Positions 7,241 through 15,938 of a DNA stretch of 57,204 nt are shown here, piece by piece; position 1 is the stretch's first letter, and the number at the start of each line of letters is the position of its first letter. A program made the translations under genes and the position numbers. Origin of the DNA: Chitinophagales bacterium. GTDB lineage: Bacteria; Bacteroidota; Bacteroidia; Chitinophagales; Chitinophagaceae. Location: positions 1 to 57,204 of the forward strand of contig JAAFIK010000028.1 of the NCBI GenBank assembly GCA_013298665.1, given 5' to 3'. The notes beneath the pieces are model-generated. The model was not told the origin of the DNA. It searched no databases and worked only from the letters and a program-made list of their open reading frames with translations.

Positions 7241-10200
7241 ATGTACCGAAAGCGGATTTGTTTAACAGCAGCAGTATTACTCCTTTTTGCCATTGATGGT
7301 ACCGCCCAGAAAAAAAACCCGGCCAAATACCCCAGTCTGCTTTGGGAGATTACGGGTAACGGATTGAAAAAGCCTTCTTATCTCTTCGGTACGATGCACG
7401 TCAGTAATAAAATGGTCTTTCACCTCAGCGATTCCTTTTACCAGGCCATCAAAAGTGTGGATGCGGTAGCGCTTGAGCTGAATCCCGACCGCTGGCAGGG
7501 ACAGATGGTAACGGTTGAAAAGATGAAAAATGATTATGCCCGGTACCTGCGGCCGGCAGGTGGCAACTATCTTACCGAGAGCGCTTTCCGGATGAGCAAA
7601 TATGAAGATGAACTGAAAGCAGGCATCCGTACAGAACCTGCCGTGGTCAACAACCTGCTTTACCGCAGCTATAAAGCCCGTGAAGATTTTGAAGAAGATA
7701 CTTTTCTTGACCTGTATATCTTTCAAACGGGTAAGAAATTGGGTAAACGCGCAACAGGGGTGGAGGATTTTTATGAAGCAGAGAAAATTGTAATCGAAGC
7801 CTATACCGATATGGCAAAGGAGAAAAAGAAAAAAGTGATTGACACTGACGGGGAGTCTTATTCGGATATACAACAGAAGATACAGGACGCTTACCGCCGT
7901 GGCGACCTGGACCTGATGGATTCGCTCGACCTTATGATGGAGCGCTCTGATGCCTTCCGCGAAAAGTTTCTCTACAAACGCAACGACATACAGGCCGCCT
8001 CTATTGATACGATCCTCAAAAAAAGTTCACTTTTTGTAGGGGTAGGCGCCGCACACCTGCCCGGCAAACGGGGCGTGATAGAAATGCTCCGCAGAATGGG
8101 GTATACACTGCGACCCATCAAAATGGTGGATCGCGATGCACAACAGAAAGACGCGATCGACAAACTCACCGTTCCGGTAACCTTTACCCAATACCAGTCT
8201 GCCGATGGGATGTACAGTGTAGACGTACCCGGACAGCTTTATGCCATGGATAATGAGTACCGCTCGCTCGACCGCCTCCAGTACTCGGATATGAGCAATG
8301 GTGCGTACTACCTCATCACCCGTGTTAAAACCCATGCAGCCTTTACCGGTATGAAGGAAGAAGAGGTGCTGAAAAAAATAGACAGTATGCTCTATGATAA
8401 TATTCCCGGCAAAATACTCAGCAAAACCCCGCTCACCCGCAACGGCTACAAAGGGTACGACATTGTCAACAAGACCCGCCGGGGTGATGTACAACGCTAT
8501 CATTTTTATGTGACCCCCTTTGAAGTGATGATCTTTAAAATGAGTGGCAAGGAAACTTATGTACAGGGTGCTGAAGCCGACCGCTTCTTCAATTCCATTG
8601 TGCTGCAGCCACAAGGTAATACCGCCCTCAATTACGAACCGCCGCAGGGTGGGTTTTCCGTACAATTGCCACAAACGCCCAATGCCGGCTTCAACGATCT
8701 TCGTGCACCCAATGGCCGCTGGGAATATGAAGCGGTAGATAAAACCACAGGAGCGGCCTACCTCATCTTCAGAAAGAGCATCTATAATTTTGAGTTCCTG
8801 GACCAGGATTCTTTCGACCTCGCCATGATTGAAGAATCTTTCCGGTCGCCGGATTATTTCGACAAACAGGTACGTCGTAAAATGAGCAGTTTCAACGGTT
8901 ACCCCTGTCTTGATGTTACGGAGAAAATGAAAGACGGAAAGGAAGTATATGCCCGCTACCTGATCAAAGGGCCGCATTATTATGTACTGGCCATGCGGGG
9001 TGGCGACAAAAAGCAAAGCCCGGATGCCTTTTTCAACTCCTTCCGGTTTACACCATACCGGTACAATACGGCCCGGGTCTATGCAGATACCTTGCTGCGC
9101 TTCAGTGTACAAACCCCCATCAGTCCCAATATTGATAACGAGTACCGCAAACTGATCGAGAAGGCAAAAAAAGAAGCCGAAAGCGGACAGGGGTATTCCA
9201 AATACGTTGCTTTCTGGCCCAAAGAAATGAAGGCATTATTCCGCAGCGATTCTACAGGCGAGGTAATCGGCGTGAGTGTGCAGGAGTACCCGCGCTATTT
9301 TTACATCAAAGACCCGGCAAAATTCTGGGAAAACGAACTGACCGATTATTATGCCAAAACAGGTATGGCCCTGCATGGCAAAACCCCGCTCACCATACCC
9401 GGCGATACCATTGGCTATACCTTTCACCTGCGGGATACGGGTTCATCAAGGGTGATCGACCGCTCCCTTTTCAAGAGCGGCAACTATATGTTCTCTCTCG
9501 TAACCATGGGCGATACCCTCAACCACGCTTCCGATTTTACCAGGCAGTTCCTGGCATCCTTCCAGCCCATGAAAGACAGTACAGGAAATTCGTTTTTCAA
9601 TAACCAGTTAGACAGTTTTTTTACCGACCTTTTCAGTAAAGACAGTGCCGTACAGGTGCGGGCACAGCAACAGTTGTCCAATGTTTATTATGGGGAAAAA
9701 GGTATTCCGCATATCCTGAAAGCCATCGACCGGCTCAAAACCGGCGACCGGGAGTATTTTACCATCAAATCGAAACTGATTGCTGAACTCGGCTATATCC
9801 GCGATACCGTTAAGCATGAAGTAGTACCCGCGCTGAAAAAAATATTTGAGCAAACAGCCGATACCAGTCTTTTTCAGAATGAAGTGTTTAAAGCGCTTGC
9901 CCGTCACCAGAGTAAGGAGGCGTACACGCTGCTGAAAGAGCTGATGCTGCAGGATCCTCCCGTATTTGACGATCGATACGAATACAGCACCATGTTCAGC
10001 CAGATGGATGATACACTGAAACTGTCCCGGATGCTCTTCCCCGATCTGATGCAACTCGCTTCGCTTGATGATTACAAGGGCAGGGTGCTTTCCTTGCTGG
10101 TAAGCCTGGCCGATAGCGGTTATATACAGGCTAAAGACTATGAAGCCTATTTCAGTAAAATCTATTTTGACGCCAGGATTGAGTTGAAAAAACTACAGGG

Positions 10201-10936
10201 GAAAGACGAGAAGCGTATGGAAGCAGAGAGCCGCAAAGAAAAAAGTGATGAAGACCAGGATTACAACCAGCCTTACCGCAGCAACAGTGATGATAATGAA
10301 GACCTGGAACAGTATGTGGTATTGTTGCTGCCGTTTTATGATAAGAATCCCGGTGTGCAGAAATTCTTTGCCCGCCTGCTGCAGTCCAAAGACCCGATGG
10401 TGCGGATGAATACAGCCGTATCGTTGCTGCGTAATGGAACGCCCGTAGCAGACAGTATCCTCACTGCACTGGCGGCAAAAGACCAGTACCGGGCAGTATT
10501 GTTTTACCGCCTGAAAAAGAATAAACTGCTGGCAAAATTTCCTGCCCGTTACAATACCCCGCTCGATCTTGCCCGCAGCCGGCTGGTGAACGATAAAAAC
10601 TTAGAAAAAGTAGACTCCATCGTTTTTATCACCAAACAGAAAGTATATACCAGAACAAAGGCAGGGTTTGTTTATTTCTTTAAATACCGCATTAAAAAAG
10701 ACGACGACTGGAAGATTGGCATCAGCGGACTGCAGCCCGAGAACGAAAAAGAGGCCGACGACGATGATATGTTCGCCAGTATGACGGACAAGAAACTTAA
10801 GAAAGATGAACCCGAACCGGAGCAGTTTAACAAATTGCTGAAAAAGATGCTGTTTGCCAAACACGATAGTGGCGAAAACTTTTTTGAAGGGGAGGGCAGG
10901 GGATATAATTCGCGGGTGCCGGATGATGAGGATTAA
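7241..10936 (+). CDS. Giant secreted TraB/GumN-type protein with long repeat-containing extension
   Basis: A 1231-residue protein starting MYRKRICLTAAVLLLF, a signal peptide ending near GTAQ. Residues about 30-300 form a TraB/GumN-like domain: LLWEITGNGLKKPSYLFGTM at the front, and LFVGVGAAHLPGKRGVIEML near its end, both family hallmarks. Typical GumN-like proteins end here at about 300 residues. This one continues for some 930 residues with three spaced modules that each contain a YSV/FSV-x-x-P turn (MYSVDVPGQL, GFSVQLPQTP, RFSVQTPISP). An alpha-helical HEAT-like part follows, then a very acidic/lysine-rich tail. ATG at 7241 gives the leader at the N terminus. Catalytic activity of the TraB part is unproven. 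Confidence 0.82.
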   Translation: MYRKRICLTAAVLLLFAIDGTAQKKNPAKYPSLLWEITGNGLKKPSYLFGTMHVSNKMVFHLSDSFYQAIKSVDAVALELNPDRWQGQMVTVEKMKNDYARYLRPAGGNYLTESAFRMSKYEDELKAGIRTEPAVVNNLLYRSYKAREDFEEDTFLDLYIFQTGKKLGKRATGVEDFYEAEKIVIEAYTDMAKEKKKKVIDTDGESYSDIQQKIQDAYRRGDLDLMDSLDLMMERSDAFREKFLYKRNDIQAASIDTILKKSSLFVGVGAAHLPGKRGVIEMLRRMGYTLRPIKMVDRDAQQKDAIDKLTVPVTFTQYQSADGMYSVDVPGQLYAMDNEYRSLDRLQYSDMSNGAYYLITRVKTHAAFTGMKEEEVLKKIDSMLYDNIPGKILSKTPLTRNGYKGYDIVNKTRRGDVQRYHFYVTPFEVMIFKMSGKETYVQGAEADRFFNSIVLQPQGNTALNYEPPQGGFSVQLPQTPNAGFNDLRAPNGRWEYEAVDKTTGAAYLIFRKSIYNFEFLDQDSFDLAMIEESFRSPDYFDKQVRRKMSSFNGYPCLDVTEKMKDGKEVYARYLIKGPHYYVLAMRGGDKKQSPDAFFNSFRFTPYRYNTARVYADTLLRFSVQTPISPNIDNEYRKLIEKAKKEAESGQGYSKYVAFWPKEMKALFRSDSTGEVIGVSVQEYPRYFYIKDPAKFWENELTDYYAKTGMALHGKTPLTIPGDTIGYTFHLRDTGSSRVIDRSLFKSGNYMFSLVTMGDTLNHASDFTRQFLASFQPMKDSTGNSFFNNQLDSFFTDLFSKDSAVQVRAQQQLSNVYYGEKGIPHILKAIDRLKTGDREYFTIKSKLIAELGYIRDTVKHEVVPALKKIFEQTADTSLFQNEVFKALARHQSKEAYTLLKELMLQDPPVFDDRYEYSTMFSQMDDTLKLSRMLFPDLMQLASLDDYKGRVLSLLVSLADSGYIQAKDYEAYFSKIYFDARIELKKLQGKDEKRMEAESRKEKSDEDQDYNQPYRSNSDDNEDLEQYVVLLLPFYDKNPGVQKFFARLLQSKDPMVRMNTAVSLLRNGTPVADSILTALAAKDQYRAVLFYRLKKNKLLAKFPARYNTPLDLARSRLVNDKNLEKVDSIVFITKQKVYTRTKAGFVYFFKYRIKKDDDWKIGISGLQPENEKEADDDDMFASMTDKKLKKDEPEPEQFNKLLKKMLFAKHDSGENFFEGEGRGYNSRVPDDED

Positions 10937-10954
10937 TCACATCGGGTACCTGAA

Positions 10955-12646
10955 CTAACTGTTCAGCAACATTTTTCCCGGGATCGCCTCAATAAGCGAA
11001 CGTGTATACTCATTTTGCGGGTGGGTGCAGATCTGTTCCGCCTCGCCCGTTTCCACAATTTTTCCTTTCTGCATTACAACGATGCGGTTGCAGAGATAAC
11101 GCACCACCGAAAGATCGTGCGAGATAAAGATGGCGGTGAAACCAAATTCGGCTTTCAGGTCGTTGATGAGGTTAAGTACCTGGGCCTGTACACTCACATC
11201 CAAAGCAGATACACTTTCATCAAATACAAGAAACGAGGGATTGAGCGCCAGTGCGCGGGCGATGCAGATGCGTTGCCGCTGCCCGCCGCTGAACTGGTGC
11301 GGGTAGCGGTGGTAATGACTGCTTTGCAGGTTTACCTTTTCCAGCAGCGCCATTACCCTTTCCCGTTGTTCCCGCGCGTTGCCGCCCGTACCGTGTACCT
11401 GCAGGGGCTCCAGTATAGCGCTGCCGATACTGATGCGCGGGTTGAGCGAACCATAGGGATCCTGGAAAACAATCTGCAGGTTCTGCCTGGTTTGCCGTAA
11501 CGCACTCCCTTTGATCGTAGCAATATCCTCTCCGCCCAATAGTATCCGCCCTGCTGTTACCGGTGCCAGTTGCAGGATGGCGCGTCCCAGCGTGGTTTTA
11601 CCACAGCCACTTTCCCCCACCAGTCCCAATACCTCCCCTTGTTGTACCGTTAAGCTTACCCCATCAATCGCCTTAAAGAACCGGGCAGCTCCTTTTTGCC
11701 GGGTGGGGTAATGTACATGAACATTTTCTACGGCGAGCAGGGGCGTAGTGCTTTCCGCATGGGGCAGGCCTGCATTATGGGAATGAACAACCGGTGCAGT
11801 ATGGCCGGTATCCAGAAAATCGCTTACCACCGGCAGGCGTTTGCCCTTGGGATGAATAGCCGGGCGGCAAGCCAGTAAAGCCTTTGTATACGGATGCTGC
11901 GGATGGTGGAGTACCGTTGCCGCATCTCCCTGCTCTGCAATATCACCTTTGTAGAGCACGATAATTTTATCTGCAATATCGGCCACCACACCCAGGTCGT
12001 GCGTAATAAAGATGACCCCCATCTGGTTTTGCTGCTGCAGTTCCCTGATCAGCTCAAGTATGGTTCTTTGTACGGTTACATCCAATGCGGTGGTGGGTTC
12101 ATCCGCAATAAGCAGGGCGGGATTGCAACACATGGCCATCGCAATCATTACGCGCTGTTTTTGCCCGCCGCTGATTTCGTGCGGGTAACGCTTCATCAAC
12201 TGTTCGGGGTTGGGCAGCTTTACCTTTGTGAAAAGGGCAATGCTGAGTGCCCGGGCCGTGGCTTTATCCGCACCCTGGTGCAGTTGTATGGCTTCCATCA
12301 CCTGGGCGCCGCAGGTAAAAACGGGGTTGAGCGAAGTCATCGGCTCCTGAAAAATCATGGCAATGTCTTTTCCCCTGATCGCCCGCAGTTGTTTTTCGGT
12401 AGCCGTTGCTAAGTTGATGGAAGGAGCCCCGCCGGGTGAAAAAAGCAACTCCCCGCTGGTGGTGGCCGATTGGGGCAAGAGTTGCAGCAGCGACATAGAC
12501 GTGACTGATTTACCCGAGCCCGATTCACCCACGATGGCCACCGTTTCCCCCGCTGCTACAGAAAAAGAAATGTCATTAACTGCCTTTGTGGTAACCCCGT
12601 CTGCCGAGAAGCTGATACACAAATGGTTGACCTGCAGGAGTGCCAT
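10955..12646 (-). CDS. Fused dipeptide/oligopeptide-type ABC transporter ATPase (two NBDs)
   Basis: A 563-residue cytosolic protein with two complete ABC ATPase domains, like a DppD-DppF fusion (YejF/GsiA architecture). NBD1 has Walker A GESGSGKS at 40-47, signature SGGQKQR and Walker B LLIADEPTTALDVTVQ. NBD2 has GESGCGKTTLG, SGGQRQR and FLVFDESVSALDVSVQ. In both, the Glu after the Walker B Asp is present, so both sites look active. Such ATPases power import of peptides or similar solutes with permease and binding-protein partners, none of which is in this window. It follows amn by 14 bp on the same strand and is probably cotranscribed with it. Confidence 0.93.
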   Translation of the reverse strand: MALLQVNHLCISFSADGVTTKAVNDISFSVAAGETVAIVGESGSGKSVTSMSLLQLLPQSATTSGELLFSPGGAPSINLATATEKQLRAIRGKDIAMIFQEPMTSLNPVFTCGAQVMEAIQLHQGADKATARALSIALFTKVKLPNPEQLMKRYPHEISGGQKQRVMIAMAMCCNPALLIADEPTTALDVTVQRTILELIRELQQQNQMGVIFITHDLGVVADIADKIIVLYKGDIAEQGDAATVLHHPQHPYTKALLACRPAIHPKGKRLPVVSDFLDTGHTAPVVHSHNAGLPHAESTTPLLAVENVHVHYPTRQKGAARFFKAIDGVSLTVQQGEVLGLVGESGCGKTTLGRAILQLAPVTAGRILLGGEDIATIKGSALRQTRQNLQIVFQDPYGSLNPRISIGSAILEPLQVHGTGGNAREQRERVMALLEKVNLQSSHYHRYPHQFSGGQRQRICIARALALNPSFLVFDESVSALDVSVQAQVLNLINDLKAEFGFTAIFISHDLSVVRYLCNRIVVMQKGKIVETGEAEQICTHPQNEYTRSLIEAIPGKMLLNS

Positions 12647-12660
12647 ACGCGGAAGAGGAT

Positions 12661-13431
12661 TTAAAACTGAAGATGCCTTACCGTGAGTCCGTTGTTCATC
12701 AATTGCTTGAGCGAGTCGATGCCGATTTTGAGGTGACGTTCTACAAACTGGGCCGTTACCTTTTTATCGCTCGCCTCCGTCTTTACGCCTTCCGGTACCA
12801 TCGGCGAATCGCTCACCAGCAGGAGCGCGCCGGTAGAGATTTTGTTGTAGAAACCTACACTGAAAATCGTAGCCGTCTCCATATCAATGGCATAGGCCCT
12901 TATCTTTTTGAGGTAATCCTTAAAAACTTCATCGTGTTCCCATACACGGCGGTTGGTGGTATAAACCGTTCCTGTCCAGTAATCGCAGGCATAGTCGCGT
13001 ATGGTGGTGGAGATCGCTTTCTGCAACGCAAAGGCCGGCAATGCAGGAACCTCCGGCGGAAAGTAATCATTACTGGTACCCTCACCCCTGATGGCCGCGA
13101 TGGGCAGGATCAGGTCGCCGATGGTATTGCGCTTTTTAAGTCCGCCACATTTGCCGAGGAACAATACCGCCCTGGGCTGTATGGCCGTGAGCAGGTCCAT
13201 AATAGTGGCCGCAGTGGGACTGCCCATACCAAAGTTGATGATGGTGATATTTTCCGCCGTTGCGCATTGCATGGGGCGGTCTTTTCCGATGACTTTTGTT
13301 TTATGCCATTTTGCAAACAGCTCTACATAATTTGAAAAATTGGTTAACAGAACGTACTCACCAAAATGCTCCAGGTTTTCCCCGGTATAGCGGGGAAGCC
13401 AGTTGTTTACAATTTCTTCTTTTGTCTTCAT
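12661..13431 (-). CDS. amn: AMP nucleosidase (short form)
   Basis: AMP nucleosidase hydrolyses AMP to adenine and ribose 5-phosphate. The 256-residue product has the purine phosphorylase/nucleosidase fold: TIINFGMGSPTAATIMDLL, FLGKCGGLKKRNTIGDLILP, and AIDMETATIFSVGF, whose Met-Glu contacts the ribose in this superfamily. Late in the protein LLLVSDSPM carries the base-binding Asp. It corresponds to the catalytic half of the longer E. coli Amn and lacks that enzyme's N-terminal regulatory domain, as is usual in Bacteroidota. ATG at 13431 follows an AT-rich leader. The ABC ATPase gene 14 bp downstream suggests one transcript; a functional link is not evident. Confidence 0.92.
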   Translation of the reverse strand: MKTKEEIVNNWLPRYTGENLEHFGEYVLLTNFSNYVELFAKWHKTKVIGKDRPMQCATAENITIINFGMGSPTAATIMDLLTAIQPRAVLFLGKCGGLKKRNTIGDLILPIAAIRGEGTSNDYFPPEVPALPAFALQKAISTTIRDYACDYWTGTVYTTNRRVWEHDEVFKDYLKKIRAYAIDMETATIFSVGFYNKISTGALLLVSDSPMVPEGVKTEASDKKVTAQFVERHLKIGIDSLKQLMNNGLTVRHLQF

Positions 13432-13539
13432 GTCTGTATTTTACAAATAAATAGCGCAATATACCAAATTAATTTTTTACTGCATCCCCGATGTCCGGGC
13501 ATTTTCAGCCCGAAAGCCGTTTTATCGTAGCTTTACGCA

Positions 13540-13974
13540 GTGATTGCGGTTACATTTCCACCATACGAGCCCCGCACCCGGCAGCAAGACGGTAAGACCC
13601 GGGTTTTTGACCCCATACGCCGGCAATGGGTCATACTCACCCCCGAAGAATGGGTGCGCCAGCATATGCTGCACTATTTTGTGGAAACCCTGCAATACCC
13701 GCCTTCACTGATGGCGGTAGAAAAAGAAATCAGGCTGGGTGAGTTAAAAAAGCGTTGTGATATCCTTATTTACAATCGCGATGGAAAGCCTTTTTTGCTG
13801 GTGGAGTGTAAGGAGATGACGATTTCGGTTACCGATGCGGTATTGCAGCAGGTGCTTCGGTACAACCAGGCGTTACAGGTGCCTTACCTTGCATTGACCA
13901 ATGGCCGGTATACCTGGCTCTTTCACAATACCGGCGGGCAGTTGGTGGAAGCAGGGGAGTGGCCATTGATCTGA
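13540..13974 (+). CDS. Orphan type I restriction HsdR N-terminal-like (HSDR_N_2) protein
   Basis: A 144-residue protein matching the stand-alone HsdR N-terminal nuclease family common in Bacteroidota. It has a PD-(D/E)xK-like core: Asp74 in RCDILIYN and Glu89-Cys-Lys91 in LLVECKEM. A typical downstream helix, LQQVLRYNQALQVPYLALTNG, follows. No restriction motor or methyltransferase gene is nearby, so it is not part of a type I system here. The start is GTG at 13540, close to the divergent amn promoter region; TAGCTTTA at 13528-13535 could be its -7 box. Its true role is not established. Active-site residues appear intact. Confidence 0.85.
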   Translation: MIAVTFPPYEPRTRQQDGKTRVFDPIRRQWVILTPEEWVRQHMLHYFVETLQYPPSLMAVEKEIRLGELKKRCDILIYNRDGKPFLLVECKEMTISVTDAVLQQVLRYNQALQVPYLALTNGRYTWLFHNTGGQLVEAGEWPLI

Positions 13975-13994
13975 GTTGGCAATTTACCGGTTGC

Positions 13995-15476
13995 TCACAG
14001 ATTTTTTGTGGTCTGCTTTTGTATATAATTTAATACGGGGTCTGTGCGGTTGTAAATGGATTGCTGTGTGGGTTTTATGATAATATCGGGAATGACACCC
14101 TCGTCTTTTACATCTTTTGTGTAAAAATAAACCAATGGAATATCTATTTCAATTTTTGCGTTGGGCATTGTAAAAAAGAACATTTCCTGTCCGTTTAACC
14201 CTTTTTTTGTTCCTCCTGTTGGTTCACCGATAATGGTTCCTAATTTATTGTATTGAAAAGTCCAGGCAAACCCAAAAGTAGCCGAGCTGCAAACAGCATC
14301 CACCAATAAATATGTATTGCCACTAAAAGCATTAGTCCCCGGCATTATTGCCAACGGTGGCGGTTGATTTTTTTTCTGGTAAAGCCCTATGTCATTTAAC
14401 ACGTATTCCGTTTTGTTTTTGGGAAGTTTAAAGCGCCTGTCCCAGGTTGAAAGGTATTGCAATAAGCTATCAGGGATCGTCAGATAGCTGTAACAATTGA
14501 TCGGATTTCGTTCATTTAAAAGCGGTTTACCCGTTATTTTGGAGAGTAAATAATCCCGCATTTCGCCACTGCCTCCTTCGTTACCCCGCAGGTCAATGAC
14601 CAGGTTGTTGATTTTTTTGTTCGCCTGAATAGCTGTAAAACAGCTATCGATATAATTCTTCCAGTTAAAATCGCTGTTCCAGAATGCAAATGTTCCGAAT
14701 TTCAGGTATGCAGTGCTTGCATTTAATGTGGCATAACCCAACGTGTTTTCATCAGATAAAATCTTTCCATATTTGCTTTCATAGCTTTTTGACCTTTGGT
14801 CGATGCTCATATACGGCAGTTTGTACACCTTTTTACCCCCCTTACTATTCCTTATCTCAACGGAGAGTTCCTTGGTGCTTTCAGGAAAAAAAAGGGGAAA
14901 ATAAATATCAAAAAGGGTGTTGCTGTAACTATCATCGGGCAATAGCGATATGTTGGCTAATCTTTTATGCTGTGCACGATTCCCATCAGCACGGCTTACC
15001 GTCAGCAATTTCCTGATGATGTTTTGACTGCTGTGGTTATTGATGGACAAAATTTCGTCGCCGTCTTTTATCAGCAATTGATCTGATACATGGTGTGTAA
15101 TAATGATTTTATTGTCGATTATTTTGAAATAAAAAGGGATGACCTGGTTACTCAGGTATATTTTTTTTGCAGTATCGCTCAGGTTTAACGGATTAGGAAA
15201 TGTATGTCCGCATTTGATGGTATTTATAAATTGGGATACGGCCAGATAGAATTGTGTCAGGGGCATTTGTTCATCTGCTTTTAGTGCCAAGGCGGTAAAT
15301 TCTTTTTCAAATGCTTTTTTACTACTGAACTTGTATATGCCCGGATGCAAATTGACCAGTACAGCTTTTAAGATGGCTAAATCCTGTTTCATAGCCAATG
15401 GTGAAATATACACGTGGTTCTGCGCCACTAATTTTACAGCGGCAAATACTAAAAGGAAAAACAGTATTTTTTTCAT
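13995..15476 (-). CDS. Secreted S41-family (C-terminal processing-like) protease
   Basis: A 493-residue protein with a signal peptide (MKKILFFLLVFAAVKLVAQ). The N-terminal part is a helical region typical of Bacteroidota S41 proteins (LKAVLVNLHPGIYKF). A PDZ-like module follows (DQLLIKDGDEILSINN), then the S41 protease domain with NNLVIDLRGNEGG and VDAVCSSATFGFAW, whose second Ser is the expected nucleophile at about residue 400. GTIIGEPTGG matches the end of the family core. ATG at 15476 is chosen over an in-frame TTG six codons upstream because it places the leader first. Base composition is visibly more AT-rich than in neighbouring genes, with heavy Lys/Ile/Asn use, so recent acquisition is possible but unproven. 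Confidence 0.9.
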   Translation of the reverse strand: MKKILFFLLVFAAVKLVAQNHVYISPLAMKQDLAILKAVLVNLHPGIYKFSSKKAFEKEFTALALKADEQMPLTQFYLAVSQFINTIKCGHTFPNPLNLSDTAKKIYLSNQVIPFYFKIIDNKIIITHHVSDQLLIKDGDEILSINNHSSQNIIRKLLTVSRADGNRAQHKRLANISLLPDDSYSNTLFDIYFPLFFPESTKELSVEIRNSKGGKKVYKLPYMSIDQRSKSYESKYGKILSDENTLGYATLNASTAYLKFGTFAFWNSDFNWKNYIDSCFTAIQANKKINNLVIDLRGNEGGSGEMRDYLLSKITGKPLLNERNPINCYSYLTIPDSLLQYLSTWDRRFKLPKNKTEYVLNDIGLYQKKNQPPPLAIMPGTNAFSGNTYLLVDAVCSSATFGFAWTFQYNKLGTIIGEPTGGTKKGLNGQEMFFFTMPNAKIEIDIPLVYFYTKDVKDEGVIPDIIIKPTQQSIYNRTDPVLNYIQKQTTKNL

Positions 15477-15938
15477 TTTCTTTACTTTCACCAAAAATCA
15501 GCCATTTTTATTTGTGAAAGGGCTCAATATATAATTTGAGACCTGTTAAACCCAAATTTTGCGTTTACACCTGAAATTAGCGATAACGGGGGTCTGTAAA
15601 CAGAACCATTACACCCCCGCAGTTCTTTTGTAAACTGATCAACAGCGTGAATATGGTGTACAGAACACCAAAACTAACCGGTAAAAAATAAATCATCTTA
15701 TACCCTCCAAAAAATTGCGTAGATTTTTTTGATTTTTTTTGTGACAAAAAAACTGTGACAATTTAAATTGTCACAAAAAAATTGCCACAAAGTTGTGACA
15801 GAATTTTTTCCTTGTAAAAAATTGTCACAAGTTTGGGGGGAGTATTGCACACGCAATCGCTGATAATAGCGCTTGATATAAGACGCAGGATTCAAGACTT
15901 GAGACTAAGTACTTAGTACGGGGTACTATTCCAGGGTA
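15477..15938. other. 462-bp gap holding a TTGTGACA motif cluster
   Basis: Located between the tamB-like gene and the S41 protease gene, both on the minus strand. The right half holds the palindromic TTGTGACA cluster described separately. The left half holds CGGGGGT...ACCCCCG and GGTGT-ACAGA-ACACC inverted repeats. AT-rich open frames here (for example 15698-15895 minus) look fortuitous. Confidence 0.5.
15739..15830. promoter_or_regulatory. Cluster of six TTGTGACA/TGTCACAA motifs with a 22-bp perfect palindrome
   Basis: The octamer or a one-base variant occurs at 15739-15746 (+), 15753-15760 (+), 15769-15776 (-), 15783-15790 (-, TGCCACAA), 15793-15800 (+) and 15823-15830 (-). The second and third copies form a perfect 22-bp palindrome at 15754-15775, core GTGACAATTTAAATTGTCAC. 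The half-site TGTGA resembles the Crp/Fnr half-site, but the spacing is 12 bp rather than 6. It lies some 260 bp upstream of the S41 gene and 110 bp past the tamB stop, so an operator and an RNA processing or termination structure are both possible. Confidence 0.55.

Noticed and set aside
10950..10966. CTGAAC-TAACT-GTTCAG stem between the convergent TraB and ABC genes
   Set aside because: Only a 6-bp stem, overlaps the ABC stop codon, and no T-run on either side.
15698..15895. 65-residue minus-strand open frame in the palindrome cluster
   Set aside because: AT-rich, low-complexity and built from the TTGTGACA motif region; no promoter or homology sense.
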